A DNA stretch of 64,000 nt from Sphingobium scionense (GCF_014197035.1 NZ_JACIEU010000014.1:108451-172450); one strand, 5' to 3'; shown: positions 54,218-62,823, counted from the stretch's first letter. The notes: generated by a model not told the origin, from the sequence alone. Translations and numbers: made by a program.

Positions 54218-54481
54218 ATGAGTCAGTCAGATTTCGACATCTTAATTGACAGCTTTGCCTACGCTCTCGCCATGAACCGCAAGATGCAGGCGCGTTATGC
54301 CTCAGACGCGCCCGTTATTCAGGCCATTCCGTCAACGAGCGCAGGTCAAGAATGGCGAGCGCTTATCGACCGCCTGAATGCCATCGATCCCGATGGCGGG
54401 TGGGGCCGACTTAAAATAGGCAGCGTAGAATTTGTCGCCGTCAAAGGGACTAGCGAGATCCCAGGCTCACAATGGCTTTGA
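54218..54481 (+). CDS. Small hypothetical protein
   Basis: An 87-residue frame, MSQSDFDILIDSFAYALAMN..., with good composition (QEWRALIDRLNAIDPDGGWG, LKIGSVEFVAVKGTSEIPGS). I do not recognise it. The start is preceded by aaggtag at a moderate distance. It follows the pirin-like gene by 62 bases in the same direction and is convergent with the second transposase-like gene. No signal peptide or membrane helix. The 170 bases after it show no gene. Confidence 0.5.
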   Translation: MSQSDFDILIDSFAYALAMNRKMQARYASDAPVIQAIPSTSAGQEWRALIDRLNAIDPDGGWGRLKIGSVEFVAVKGTSEIPGSQWL

Positions 54482-54650
54482 CATTTAGGTAGGATCCTGC
54501 GGCGGCTACGCAGCACCTAACAATCTGTCTACCAGCCTCAAAGCTCGCATATGTACGGCCATCACGGTCGAGAAACTCGAGTGGGGCATGAAGTTGAACA
54601 GCATTTCAGTCTGATCCACTCCATGCCGCACTACCGATTAATAGCTTCGA

Positions 54651-55832
54651 TCAAAATTCTGGCCGCATCACCACATCGCGGAATAGCGCCGTGATCGCGC
54701 TCGCGCGCTCTTCACGCATGCGCTGCGACTTTTCGACCGTCGGCTCCACCTGCTGCCACTGGCTTTCGTTCCAGCGCATCGCCTCCACGAGCAACGCCCG
54801 CTCTATGATCTCCTGCTCAATCCCCTCGCTGATCGAGCTGCTGAGAGGAGCCCCCTCCTCTGTAAACCGCGGTTTGAACTGATACGGCCCCAGCGTGTCG
54901 CCCAGGTAGCGGACCAGCTGTGTGCCGTGACGCCACTTTCCGCCTGCATGAATGTCAAACGACACTCGGCGGTTGAAGACCCGAAAGCGCTTCTGCAACT
55001 GCTTGCTCTGCCGCGCCCCGCCTGGAGGCGCGATAAAGTCGATCGACTCCACGCGATCGAAATGCACCTGCGTGTGCTGCACGAGATGGCGCATGAGGTC
55101 GTCATCCATATTGCGGGTAGCGCGCATGAGCCCGTCTTCCGGAATCAGCGGATCGCCCACCCCCAATCCAAGGATCATCCTAGAGCTGGTATCGACAATG
55201 AACGTAGCCGTAGCCAATTCCACCCGGCCGCTGATCTGAACCATCACATCGACTGCGGTCTGGTCCACCAGGATCTGAAGACCAGCAGCCCCAGCCGCCG
55301 GCTCTGCGACACCTTCCCGGCGGAGTACCTTTATGCGTCGCTGGATCGAGGATGCAGACGGAGGCGCCTCGCCCGCGTCCGCGCAGGATTCAAATATCCA
55401 GCGTATGATCGACGCGGGCGAAGCCGCGGGCTCATGCTGCAGTTTCCAGCGCAGCGCACGCTCGGCAACGGGTGCGAAGCCTTTCTGTGCTGGTGCCGCG
55501 ACAGCCTTCACCCGGAAGCTCGGTGACAGACCTCGTGTCGGGCCCAGATCCTTCAGCTTCTTCAGCAGTCGGTAAAAATTGCGCTGCTCCATATCGAGCG
55601 CGCTGCACGCGTCGCCCACGGGCATGGGGTCATCGTCGCGAAGATAGAGGTCCATCGTCCTCAGTCTGGCGATCACCGCCTCCCGCTTAGAATCATCCAG
55701 AGACAGGAACAGGGCGTACTCTGATTCGCCAGAAAAGCCTGAAGCGGCATGCCGTTTGACCAACTCCTCGTCAGTTTCGAGGGCCGACCGGTCCGAACCA
55801 ACGTCGCGCGTGCCGTTTTTCTTACTGTTCAT
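54651..55832 (-). CDS. TnsB/Mu-transposase-like protein lacking two catalytic residues (paralogue 2)
   Basis: A 393-residue protein starting MNSKKNGTRDVGSDRSALET; a GTG nine codons upstream is possible. It has a helical N-terminus with ACSALDMEQRNFYRLLKKLK, a second HTH (ASPASIIRWIFESCADAGEA, SASSIQRRIKVLRREG), and an RNase-H-like core: ILVDQTAVDVMVQISGRVEL (first Asp, D190) and ATATFIVDTSSRMILGLGVG. The second-Asp position reads IDFIAPPGGARQSKQLQ and the Glu position KWRHGTQLVRYLGDTLG, so both catalytic acids are absent. It shares the xRNFxxxxxxxKD and IxxxAPxx...YLG-type blocks with the 50978-52021 gene. It is divergent from the tns operon, so it may repress it or assist TnsB. Confidence 0.7.
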   Translation of the reverse strand: MNSKKNGTRDVGSDRSALETDEELVKRHAASGFSGESEYALFLSLDDSKREAVIARLRTMDLYLRDDDPMPVGDACSALDMEQRNFYRLLKKLKDLGPTRGLSPSFRVKAVAAPAQKGFAPVAERALRWKLQHEPAASPASIIRWIFESCADAGEAPPSASSIQRRIKVLRREGVAEPAAGAAGLQILVDQTAVDVMVQISGRVELATATFIVDTSSRMILGLGVGDPLIPEDGLMRATRNMDDDLMRHLVQHTQVHFDRVESIDFIAPPGGARQSKQLQKRFRVFNRRVSFDIHAGGKWRHGTQLVRYLGDTLGPYQFKPRFTEEGAPLSSSISEGIEQEIIERALLVEAMRWNESQWQQVEPTVEKSQRMREERASAITALFRDVVMRPEF

Positions 55833-55854
55833 CCATGACTTATTAGAACAGTAA
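55822..55854. promoter_or_regulatory. 9-bp inverted repeat over the start of the 54651-55832 gene
   Basis: ttactgttc (55822-55830) and gaacagtaa (55846-55854) are perfect complements 15 bases apart and bracket the likely ATG. On the mRNA they would form a stem around the ribosome-binding site; on DNA they could be an operator. Either fits negative control of this gene. Confidence 0.45.
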
Positions 55855-55873
55855 GGCACGCATCGTCAAGTGA

Positions 55874-55962
55874 GTTGGTCACGATACTGTGCAGTTGAAA
55901 CCACATTCCTGTTGCCATCACGGTCATTTTAGCGTTCCTAAATGCACAGTATCGTGACCAAC
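55874..55962. promoter_or_regulatory. Perfect 20-bp inverted repeat pair in the divergent tns promoter region
   Basis: gttggtcacgatactgtgca (55874-55893) and its exact complement (55943-55962) flank 49 bases of AT-richer sequence between the transposase-like gene (minus) and the tns side (plus). The spacer probably holds promoter elements for both directions. The site size fits a TnsB-type or multi-HTH DNA-binding protein. Tn7-family ends normally carry same-orientation TnsB sites, so I read this as a regulatory operator rather than a transposon end. Confidence 0.7.
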
Positions 55963-55976
55963 ATGGAGACAGTGCG

Positions 55977-56153
55977 ATGACGACTAAACCGCGAAGTGCA
56001 GATCGAAACAACCTCGTTTCAATCGTTTATACAGAGTATCTGATCGAGATCATCCGACATTTTGAACGACAGCAGCGCGTTAAGACGTGGAGTCGTTCTC
56101 GCTCCAAATGGCCCAACAGCAACCGTCGCGGTTGGACGTTCTGGCATGACTGA
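55977..56153 (+). CDS. Small ORF ahead of tnsA, possible leader peptide
   Basis: A 58-codon frame (MTTKPRSADRNNLVSIVYTE...) with a well-placed ggagac eight bases before the ATG. It ends with TGA eight bases into tnsA, in another frame. It starts 15 bases after the right arm of the 20-bp inverted repeat. The C-terminal half (KTWSRSRSKWPNSNRRGWTF) is basic and low in structure. It may be a leader that couples translation into tnsA, or a small DNA-binding protein; I recognise no family. Confidence 0.4.
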   Translation: MTTKPRSADRNNLVSIVYTEYLIEIIRHFERQQRVKTWSRSRSKWPNSNRRGWTFWHD

Positions 56154-56952
56154 CGCGTATGAAGAACTGGCTGAGATCGACGTTCGCGCCGCTATCAACC
56201 TCATGCTGCGCAACCCGTCATACGAGCCTTCCGCTGGCCGGTTGCGCGCCGAAACCTTGCTGAGGAAGCACAACAGCCTGGTCAACACCATGGCTCGCAT
56301 TGTGGTCGCCAACGACAATGGATCGCTCCGAACAGTCTCTGGCGGAACGCACCATGCGAGCGGCTGGTACCCTTCCGTGAAGGTCGGCCGCACACAGCAT
56401 TATGAGAGCCTGCATCAGCTTGCACTGATCGAGCGATGCGAGACGGATCCCAATGTTGTCCACTACCAATCAGAAGCTCGCCGCTTCGAATTCATCCTGA
56501 GGAAGAAGGAGCGGTACACAAGCGACGTCGACATACTGGACGCCGATGGACGCCTAGCGGTCGTCGAAGTCAAAGGCGACGATGCGGACCTGCGAGATCC
56601 AGAATATCGGCTGAAGCTTGCCGGCGTCGCAGAGATTTGCCGCCGGGTAGGCCATGAGTTCCGCATCACCTTCGGTTCCGAAATTTTCGAGAACAGCCGC
56701 CACCGCTTCAACGTACGCCTCGCCAGCTCGATGCGCCGCACGGCCATCTCATCGTCGCAGAAGCGGCTCGTCGAAAGCCTCCGCAGCAAAGGCGATGACA
56801 TGCAGTTGGGTGAATTCGCTGAGCTGATGGCGCCCGGAAATTTTGTCCAAGGGCGGGCAATCACTTTCGCCATGCTGGTGAGGCGCATCGTGTCGCTCGA
56901 TCTCACGCAGCATCTCATCGATGAGATGCCTGTCAGCTTCATCCGATCATAG
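56146..56952 (+). CDS. tnsA: Tn7-like transposase endonuclease subunit TnsA
   Basis: A 268-residue TnsA-type endonuclease, which cuts the 5' ends of the element so that it can move by cut-and-paste. The restriction-enzyme-like core is complete: E87 in RTQHYESLHQLALIERC, the acidic D127/D129 in RYTSDVDILDADG, and E141-V-K143 in LAVVEVKGDDADL (Tn7 TnsA has Q-x-K here). A preceding GWYPSVKVG strand and a C-terminal helical domain (SSQKRLVESLRSKGDDMQLG) match TnsA. The ATG at 56146 is chosen; a TTG 28 codons upstream is possible. tnsB follows after about 170 bases. Confidence 0.88.
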   Translation: MTDAYEELAEIDVRAAINLMLRNPSYEPSAGRLRAETLLRKHNSLVNTMARIVVANDNGSLRTVSGGTHHASGWYPSVKVGRTQHYESLHQLALIERCETDPNVVHYQSEARRFEFILRKKERYTSDVDILDADGRLAVVEVKGDDADLRDPEYRLKLAGVAEICRRVGHEFRITFGSEIFENSRHRFNVRLASSMRRTAISSSQKRLVESLRSKGDDMQLGEFAELMAPGNFVQGRAITFAMLVRRIVSLDLTQHLIDEMPVSFIRS

Positions 56953-57120
56953 ATCAAATACCCCAGGAAGGATTCAACCATGACCTAGAGTGAAATCATA
57001 ACTGCCTGACGAACCCGCAGGCACCCATCACAACAGAAGCAATGCCATTCGCAGCGTAGAAATATCTACTGCTGATGGATTTTGCGCGCCCTCAGAATGC
57101 CCAAATCTCGGGAGAGATAC

Positions 57121-59385
57121 GTGAATTACTTCCCCTATAAGCTCAAACGCAATCAGCTATACAGTATCGAAGGTCAACCCTGTGTTTTTACATCACATGG
57201 ATATGGCACCCGCCTGAACTTCGAGCACGCCGCCACAGGCAAGCCCGTCGAATATATCGATGACGCCGGCGTCGTCCGTCCAATGGACCAGGATCGCTTC
57301 CGGACGCTACTTCAGAACGGTCAATTCTTCCAGATGGCAGACCGTGGGCAGTCGCCGGCCAAGAACAAGATCGCTGAATCACATCTGACGCCTGCCGAAT
57401 GCGAGGAACTCGACGCCGACAGCGCGCTCCGGCTGGCAACGTTACGGCTGCTCGATCGGAACGGCGTAATGACCGGCGTGAAGGCAATCTCTGAAGGACT
57501 TGCCGAGCACTGGACCCCCGAGCTGCACACCAAATATGGCGAAGCACCCAATCCGCACACCGTGAAACGCTGGATGCGGAAGCGCGGTAAAGTCGGCGAC
57601 CGCGATGCTCGTGAGGCCATGAGCGCCCAGGGGCGCCATTGCCATGATGATGATGGCATCCGCATGGAAATCCGCCAGCGCCTGGCTTTGACCTACTATG
57701 TGTCGAAGAAGAGCGTCACCGATATCAATGTGCTGACCAACGCTGAGATTAGCCGCGTCAACGATGACACTTCGCTCGAATACGAGATGCCTACGGAGCC
57801 GCTCCTCCCGGTGAGCCTGAGCACCACATATCGCGACATCAAAATGCTTGAGTGCGAACAGACGGTTGCGGCCCGCCACGGCAAGCAGGCGGCCTACTCT
57901 CGGTGGCGAGGCGCAGGGAAAGGCCATGAGGCGGAGCGTCCTCTGGAATTCGGGCTTATGGATCACACACCCATACCCGCTCTCCTCGTCATCGACGTGG
58001 AACGCGCCATCATCCTGGGCCGCCCCACTTTCTCCGCACTTGTTGATGGGTTCAGCAGGGTCGTGCTCTCGCACATGCTGTCCTTCAATGCTCCATCATA
58101 CGCCACCGTGTCGGAGTTGCTTCGCCGGTCTGTTCTGCCCAAGATCGTGCCGCCGATCATCAAGAACAAGCACCCTGAAGCCCAGGACGTCTGCGGCCTG
58201 TGCAGCACATATCACGTGGATGGCGGCATGGAATTCCGCAGCCACGATATGGAGAGCATGAGCAAGGCGACCGGTGCAACGGTCCGCATCAGTGGTCGGA
58301 AGAAGCCGCGCGAACGAGCCCTTGTTGAGCGCATCTTCCTCACCATCCACAATTACGTGTCATCGAAGGTGGCCGGCGCCCATCTGCCGATCGCCCTCTC
58401 CCGCGAGTATGATTACGACCCCGCCGTGGATGCCGTGCTGACGCTCGACGAACTCGAGGCACTCATCATGTTCGCCATCGCGGTCTATCACACGACCCCG
58501 CATGGCGGCCTGAACGAGAAACAGCCTCTGCTCTGTTGGAAACAGGGCACCGCCCAGTACGGGATCGTTCTACCGCGTGACCCTCGCATCTTCGAGAAGG
58601 CCCTCCTCCCCAAGATCAATTCGCACCGGCTGACCCACGCTGGCATCGAGTGGAATGGCCTGCGCTTCGGCGATTATAAAGCCGTGCCTGACCTGCTCGC
58701 CGATCTTGTCCCTTTGGAAGGCAAGCGTCAGCGCCTGAAGAATGCCACTGCAACGGTGTCGTTCCGCTATGACCCGTACGATCTGCGCAAGATTTGGGTG
58801 ATCAACCGCAAAACCAATCAGGACGTCGAGCTGTACTGCCAGACGGCCGGCTATACCGACGAGCCGATTAGCCTGTGGATGCACGAGCAGATCCGTGAGA
58901 AAGCCAAGGCGGAAGCCGCCGACTTCAACTCACGGGAATGGCGTGACGCCTGCCGCGCCGAGCTTCTCGACGCCATCGACCAGCTGACGCCCGAAGCCAA
59001 GGAGCGTGAACGCAAGCTTCTGGCCAAGCTGTACGAAAACAAGCGCATCCGCAGCATCACCGGTGAACTCGCCAGCCTGCAGCGCGAGCGCCCCGAGCCG
59101 GTCGAGATCCCGATCATCTATGCAGACGTGATCGAGCACGAGATGCACGATGCCGACACCCTGTCTCGTCGCCCCGCTCCACAGAAAGCTGCCCCTACCG
59201 CATCTAAACGGCGGAGCAACCGGCAGAAGGCGAAAGCTGCCAATGCCCGAGAGGCGACGCCCGAGGACATGCCGGATCGCGACCGACGTGCTCCTGCGCC
59301 GCCAGCCACCCCGGACGCATCGACCACCGACTCCGAACCACGCCGTGAACGCAAAAAGCGCTCGAACGACAGCAGCTACTTCTAA
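57121..59385 (+). CDS. tnsB: Tn7-like DDE transposase TnsB
   Basis: A 754-residue TnsB/TniA-type transposase, which binds the element ends and does the 3' strand transfer. The GTG start has gggagag five bases before it; an ATG at 57097 or a TTG at 57082 would extend it. The N-terminal DNA-binding domains include TPELHTKYGEAPNPHTVKRW. The catalytic triad is intact: D281 (GLMDHTPIPALLV), D367 (YHVDGGMEFRS) and E403 (RERALVERIFLTIHN), giving the D,D(35)E spacing of this family. A C-terminal beta-barrel and a basic, disordered tail (KRRSNRQKAKAANAREATPE) would contact TnsC. tnsC starts 21 bases after the stop. Confidence 0.93.
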   Translation: MNYFPYKLKRNQLYSIEGQPCVFTSHGYGTRLNFEHAATGKPVEYIDDAGVVRPMDQDRFRTLLQNGQFFQMADRGQSPAKNKIAESHLTPAECEELDADSALRLATLRLLDRNGVMTGVKAISEGLAEHWTPELHTKYGEAPNPHTVKRWMRKRGKVGDRDAREAMSAQGRHCHDDDGIRMEIRQRLALTYYVSKKSVTDINVLTNAEISRVNDDTSLEYEMPTEPLLPVSLSTTYRDIKMLECEQTVAARHGKQAAYSRWRGAGKGHEAERPLEFGLMDHTPIPALLVIDVERAIILGRPTFSALVDGFSRVVLSHMLSFNAPSYATVSELLRRSVLPKIVPPIIKNKHPEAQDVCGLCSTYHVDGGMEFRSHDMESMSKATGATVRISGRKKPRERALVERIFLTIHNYVSSKVAGAHLPIALSREYDYDPAVDAVLTLDELEALIMFAIAVYHTTPHGGLNEKQPLLCWKQGTAQYGIVLPRDPRIFEKALLPKINSHRLTHAGIEWNGLRFGDYKAVPDLLADLVPLEGKRQRLKNATATVSFRYDPYDLRKIWVINRKTNQDVELYCQTAGYTDEPISLWMHEQIREKAKAEAADFNSREWRDACRAELLDAIDQLTPEAKERERKLLAKLYENKRIRSITGELASLQRERPEPVEIPIIYADVIEHEMHDADTLSRRPAPQKAAPTASKRRSNRQKAKAANAREATPEDMPDRDRRAPAPPATPDASTTDSEPRRERKKRSNDSSYF

Positions 59386-59406
59386 CCCTTACCCGAAAGG
59401 CAACTC

Positions 59407-60357
59407 ATGACTACCACTACATCAAACCCGCCCGTTGTACGGCCGAATGAAGCCGCTGCCCGCTCTCAGCGCGTGGCAGATGCCCGCAGCGCGTTCCGCC
59501 AGATCAAAATTGTTCATCCTCGCCAAGAGACTATCATTGCAGGGCTGGATGAGGTCCGGCGCTCTGGCATCGCCACCCGTGGCGAGCGGCAATATGGCAT
59601 CACCCTCCTGGCTGAAAGCGGTTCCGGCAAAACGACAGCAGCCGAACATTTCCGGGACGGCATCGAACGCCTGGGCGAACTTCCCGAAGGCAGCCGGCCC
59701 GTCCTAATCGTCAAGCTCATGAGCACCGGCACCGCCAGGTCGCTATTCTCTTCCATCCTGCAGGCTCTGGACGACCCCTTTTATGACCGCGGCACCGAAC
59801 CCAACCTGCACAAACGCGCCGTGCAAGCCATCAAACGGGATAACGTGCAGTTGCTCGTCATCGATGAAATCCAACATCTGTCGCGCCGGTCATCGGCCGC
59901 AACCCATGTCACGGATAGCCTGAAGACGTTCCTTGATTCTGGCCTTGTTCCTATCGCCTTTTTCGGCACCCACGACGCGGACAAGCTGTTCCAGTCCAGC
60001 CACGAGTTGAACGGCCGGCTCTTCCCTCCCCTCACGCTTCCTCCGCTTGATTGGTGGGCGGATGACGATCGAGACCTATTCCTGGACTTCGTCGAAGACC
60101 TCGATACCGCCATGGTCGACAAGCAGATCATGAAGGTCGCCAGCGGCCTGGTCGAAGAGGACATTGCTCGCCCCCTTTGCCTCGCAAGCAGCGGAATCAT
60201 CGGCCGCACCTGCCGCATCGTGGAAACGGCGGCGATAAATGTCGTGCGTGAAGGTCGGCATGCGATTACCCGCAACGATCTCGCCATGGCAGTGAACAGC
60301 TGGGCCATTGCCCATAGCTTCATCGACTATAATCCGTTCGTGGAGATCGAAGCTTGA
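59407..60357 (+). CDS. tnsC: Tn7-like AAA+ regulator TnsC (TniB)
   Basis: A 316-residue AAA+ ATPase that links target recognition by TniQ to the transposase. Walker A is LAESGSGKTTAAEHF (G74, K75, T76). Walker B is LLVIDEIQHLS (D153, E154). Sensor-like segments VPIAFFGTHDADKLFQSSHE and LPPLDWWADDDRDLFLDFVE follow the TniB pattern. The size is nearer to TniB of Tn5053 and the TnsC of CRISPR-associated elements than to the 555-residue Tn7 TnsC. The start has aaaggcaa upstream. The last four bases overlap tniQ. Confidence 0.94.
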   Translation: MTTTTSNPPVVRPNEAAARSQRVADARSAFRQIKIVHPRQETIIAGLDEVRRSGIATRGERQYGITLLAESGSGKTTAAEHFRDGIERLGELPEGSRPVLIVKLMSTGTARSLFSSILQALDDPFYDRGTEPNLHKRAVQAIKRDNVQLLVIDEIQHLSRRSSAATHVTDSLKTFLDSGLVPIAFFGTHDADKLFQSSHELNGRLFPPLTLPPLDWWADDDRDLFLDFVEDLDTAMVDKQIMKVASGLVEEDIARPLCLASSGIIGRTCRIVETAAINVVREGRHAITRNDLAMAVNSWAIAHSFIDYNPFVEIEA

Positions 60358-62213
60358 GCCAAGTGAAATACCCGCTCGCGCCGATCGCTGGCGAAAGTCT
60401 CATGGGCCTTGTCGCCCGTGTGACTGCCGAGAACGGGTATCCACGGACGGGAACGCTGTTGTCCGAGGCTGGCTGGGTTTACGACAACAAGCCGACGGCG
60501 GCCACAACCAACGCCGAACAGCTACCGGCGCTGGCTGACATTCTGGTGGTGCCGTACCTCCAATTACTGCACCATGCCCACGGTCCAGAAGAAGGCAGCG
60601 CGATCATACATTGGTTTGGTGGACGCGCGTGGCAGAGCGAACTGCGAACCACCATCCGCCGATATGCACCGGCCAGCCTTGCCCTATCGGCTCATCATCG
60701 TGCGATTTGGCAGTTGGCCTCCGTCCCATTCTGCCCGGAAACCTTTCAGATCCTGCGCAGCGAATGTCACGAATGCGGCGTCACCCAACGGTGGCGGTAT
60801 GCCAACGGCATTGCCACCTGCGACCAAGATGTCTGCAGCGCGGACCTGCGTGAGGGACCGGCCGAGTTCATCCCTTTCGAGATGCGCGACAATCTGGGCA
60901 TCTATGCTGGCCTCTTCAGCCATGATTCCGATGTACGTGCCGCTTCGCGATCACAGTTTCCTGACCCGATTGCGAGTTTGGAGCCGCACGACATTGCCGA
61001 CTTGGCTTTGAAGCTCTCCCCCTGGCTAAACGACCAACTGCGCGGAAAATGGCTGACCAATCCTAACCTTACAATGGCGGTCGTCAGCGCGCTTCATGAC
61101 GCTGTAACGCTGCTGCGCCAATGGCCCATCGTTCCAGCCCAGCTACTTCCAACTCCAGGCGAAGGGGACAACTGGTCGAACAAGCTGGGGCACGCCGTCA
61201 AGCAAGCCCGGATCGGCCGCTCCTCGCCCCGCGTCAAAGCCCTGTTCGCGATGTTTCTACATGGCCTGCAGCAAGAGCAAACCGATCTCAGTCAAAGCCC
61301 TGATCTGACCGACCTCCCGTCGGCCGACGAGGGAAATGACATAGTTGAACTGATCTCCGCCAAATCAGCCGTGCGTGTACTGCGCGAGACGGATACCATC
61401 ATTGCAAAGCTTCGCGCCGCCGGCGTCTTCAAGCTCACCGACGTGCGAGTTCATGGCGTGGTTAGACCGTTCCATGATCCCGAAGAAATCGAGGAACTGG
61501 CACGTACCAAGCCTGACCGTCTGCCTTTGACCGCCGTGTCGCAGTCAACTCAGTTGCCCCGCTATGCCATAGCGCAGTTGATGGAATCTGGATTGCTCGC
61601 CCCGCTGACCCACCCTTATTGGGAGGCGCGATATGGCGTCCGCAATACCACCACGCAGGCCTGGGCGGCATTCGAGGCAAAGATCCAAGCCAAAGCCGAT
61701 CCCGCTATGATTGACGGCGTTCCGCTGCAAATCGCAGCACGAGCTATTGGCGGTCGCGCCAAGCCCTGGGCCGGCATCTTCGCCTGGCTTCTGGGGCCGG
61801 ATAGTCGATTTGGTCTGGCCCCCGAGGCGACGGACCTGTCCCACCAAATACTAATCCCGGCCGAACTCATCGACACTTTGCGGATGTTGGAAAACCCGTT
61901 GTCCGGTGCCCATGTCGAGGATGAGCTATCAGGCGCCGATGCCAGCGAGATACTCAACCTGGCCACCAATCAGTTTCTCAAATTCGTCGCCACCGGCCGC
62001 ATACGTCGCCACGGTAAAGCATATCTCGCAGCGGATGTTCTTCAGGCTGCAGCAGAGATCATAGGATCGGTCGAGATCGGCTACAGGATGGGATTGCCTC
62101 CCCAGTCAGCACAAAAATGGGCGCGGAAGGTCGGTTTGCCGACGATACATGATGCGGGCTACTGCCGCATGAGCTTCGCCAAGATCATGAAACAAGGCGC
62201 TTGGTCAGCCTAG
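60354..62213 (+). CDS. tniQ: TniQ/TnsD-like target selector
   Basis: A 619-residue TniQ-family protein, which chooses the insertion site. The TTG start overlaps the tnsC stop (TTGA); a GTG three codons later is an alternative. The N-terminal TniQ domain opens YPLAPIAGESLMGLVARVTA. A zinc site follows with C138-x2-C141 and C156-x4-C161 (SECHECG, TCDQDVC). The C-terminal 400 residues are helical with HTH-like repeats (VSQSTQLPRYAIAQLMESGL, SVEIGYRMGLPPQSAQKWAR). The length is like TnsD, not the short TniQ of CRISPR-linked elements, which suggests direct recognition of a fixed DNA site. No CRISPR genes are nearby. Confidence 0.9.
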   Translation: MSQVKYPLAPIAGESLMGLVARVTAENGYPRTGTLLSEAGWVYDNKPTAATTNAEQLPALADILVVPYLQLLHHAHGPEEGSAIIHWFGGRAWQSELRTTIRRYAPASLALSAHHRAIWQLASVPFCPETFQILRSECHECGVTQRWRYANGIATCDQDVCSADLREGPAEFIPFEMRDNLGIYAGLFSHDSDVRAASRSQFPDPIASLEPHDIADLALKLSPWLNDQLRGKWLTNPNLTMAVVSALHDAVTLLRQWPIVPAQLLPTPGEGDNWSNKLGHAVKQARIGRSSPRVKALFAMFLHGLQQEQTDLSQSPDLTDLPSADEGNDIVELISAKSAVRVLRETDTIIAKLRAAGVFKLTDVRVHGVVRPFHDPEEIEELARTKPDRLPLTAVSQSTQLPRYAIAQLMESGLLAPLTHPYWEARYGVRNTTTQAWAAFEAKIQAKADPAMIDGVPLQIAARAIGGRAKPWAGIFAWLLGPDSRFGLAPEATDLSHQILIPAELIDTLRMLENPLSGAHVEDELSGADASEILNLATNQFLKFVATGRIRRHGKAYLAADVLQAAAEIIGSVEIGYRMGLPPQSAQKWARKVGLPTIHDAGYCRMSFAKIMKQGAWSA

Positions 62214-62389
62214 ACGACGCCCGCGTCGCGTGAGCGATCCTCGATCCGGGCCAACATAGCAAGCTTGCGCGCTGTTCGGCGCGATCCGCTATTGCGCATG
62301 GCGTCGGTACGCTCTGGGGTATCGATGATGCCCAAGACAGCCTTGCGCTCGCGGATTCCCGCTAAAAGGTCTGAGAGGGTGATGATCAT
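62210..62389 (-). CDS. Small hypothetical protein convergent with tniQ
   Basis: A 59-residue frame, MIITLSDLLAGIRERKAVLG..., with ggag six bases before its ATG. It is highly charged and probably helical (RTARKLAMLARIEDRSRDAG). I recognise no family. Its stop overlaps the tniQ stop on the other strand, so the two share a convergent end. Longer upstream frames look non-coding. Whether it belongs to the transposon is unknown. Confidence 0.5.
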   Translation of the reverse strand: MIITLSDLLAGIRERKAVLGIIDTPERTDAMRNSGSRRTARKLAMLARIEDRSRDAGVV

Positions 62390-62630
62390 ACCGCTCCATC
62401 CCTTCCGTGGATCCCGGTCCATCTTAGAAATGTGCAGCCCGCCTGCGACATCCCTGCTTCGGTACCGATAATATCCCATGCAAGATGCATGGGCCAGCTG
62501 CGTCCACGGCCCACGCATGATGTCTCACCGCCGCAAAGGGCCGACCTCCGTTGCGTCATGTCGACAAGCCCGATTGCCGGTAATCCACCGACCCTTGCCA
62601 TGTTCTCTTTTTGTTCGCATATTGCTGCGC

Positions 62631-62822
62631 ATGACACAGCCCGATTCTCTCTGGCTCGCGCAGAGCCTTCTAAACGCCCCTGGATGGGCACGAGTGGCAC
62701 TGACGGCGCCGAACGAACGGTTACGGGAGCAGGCTGCGGTAGAATTGGCCCAGACGATTATCGTGGCCATGGAGCGTCAGCCGCCTCACTTTGATCGTAG
62801 GCAGATGACCCTTCCCCTCTGA
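62631..62822 (+). CDS. Small hypothetical protein (DUF6771-like)
   Basis: A 63-residue protein. The block SLLNAPGWARVALTAPNERLREQAAVELAQTI (given here only as a description of its helix-loop-helix core, centred on APGWARVALTAPNERLRE) resembles a short family common on sphingomonad chromosomes and plasmids, which I recall as DUF6771. Function unknown. The start lies after a T-rich stretch. The next gene begins one base after its stop, so they are co-transcribed. Between 62390 and 62630 there is no gene; a palindrome cccatgca-aga-tgcatggg is at 62475-62493. Confidence 0.6.
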   Translation: MTQPDSLWLAQSLLNAPGWARVALTAPNERLREQAAVELAQTIIVAMERQPPHFDRRQMTLPL

Positions 62823-62823
62823 C

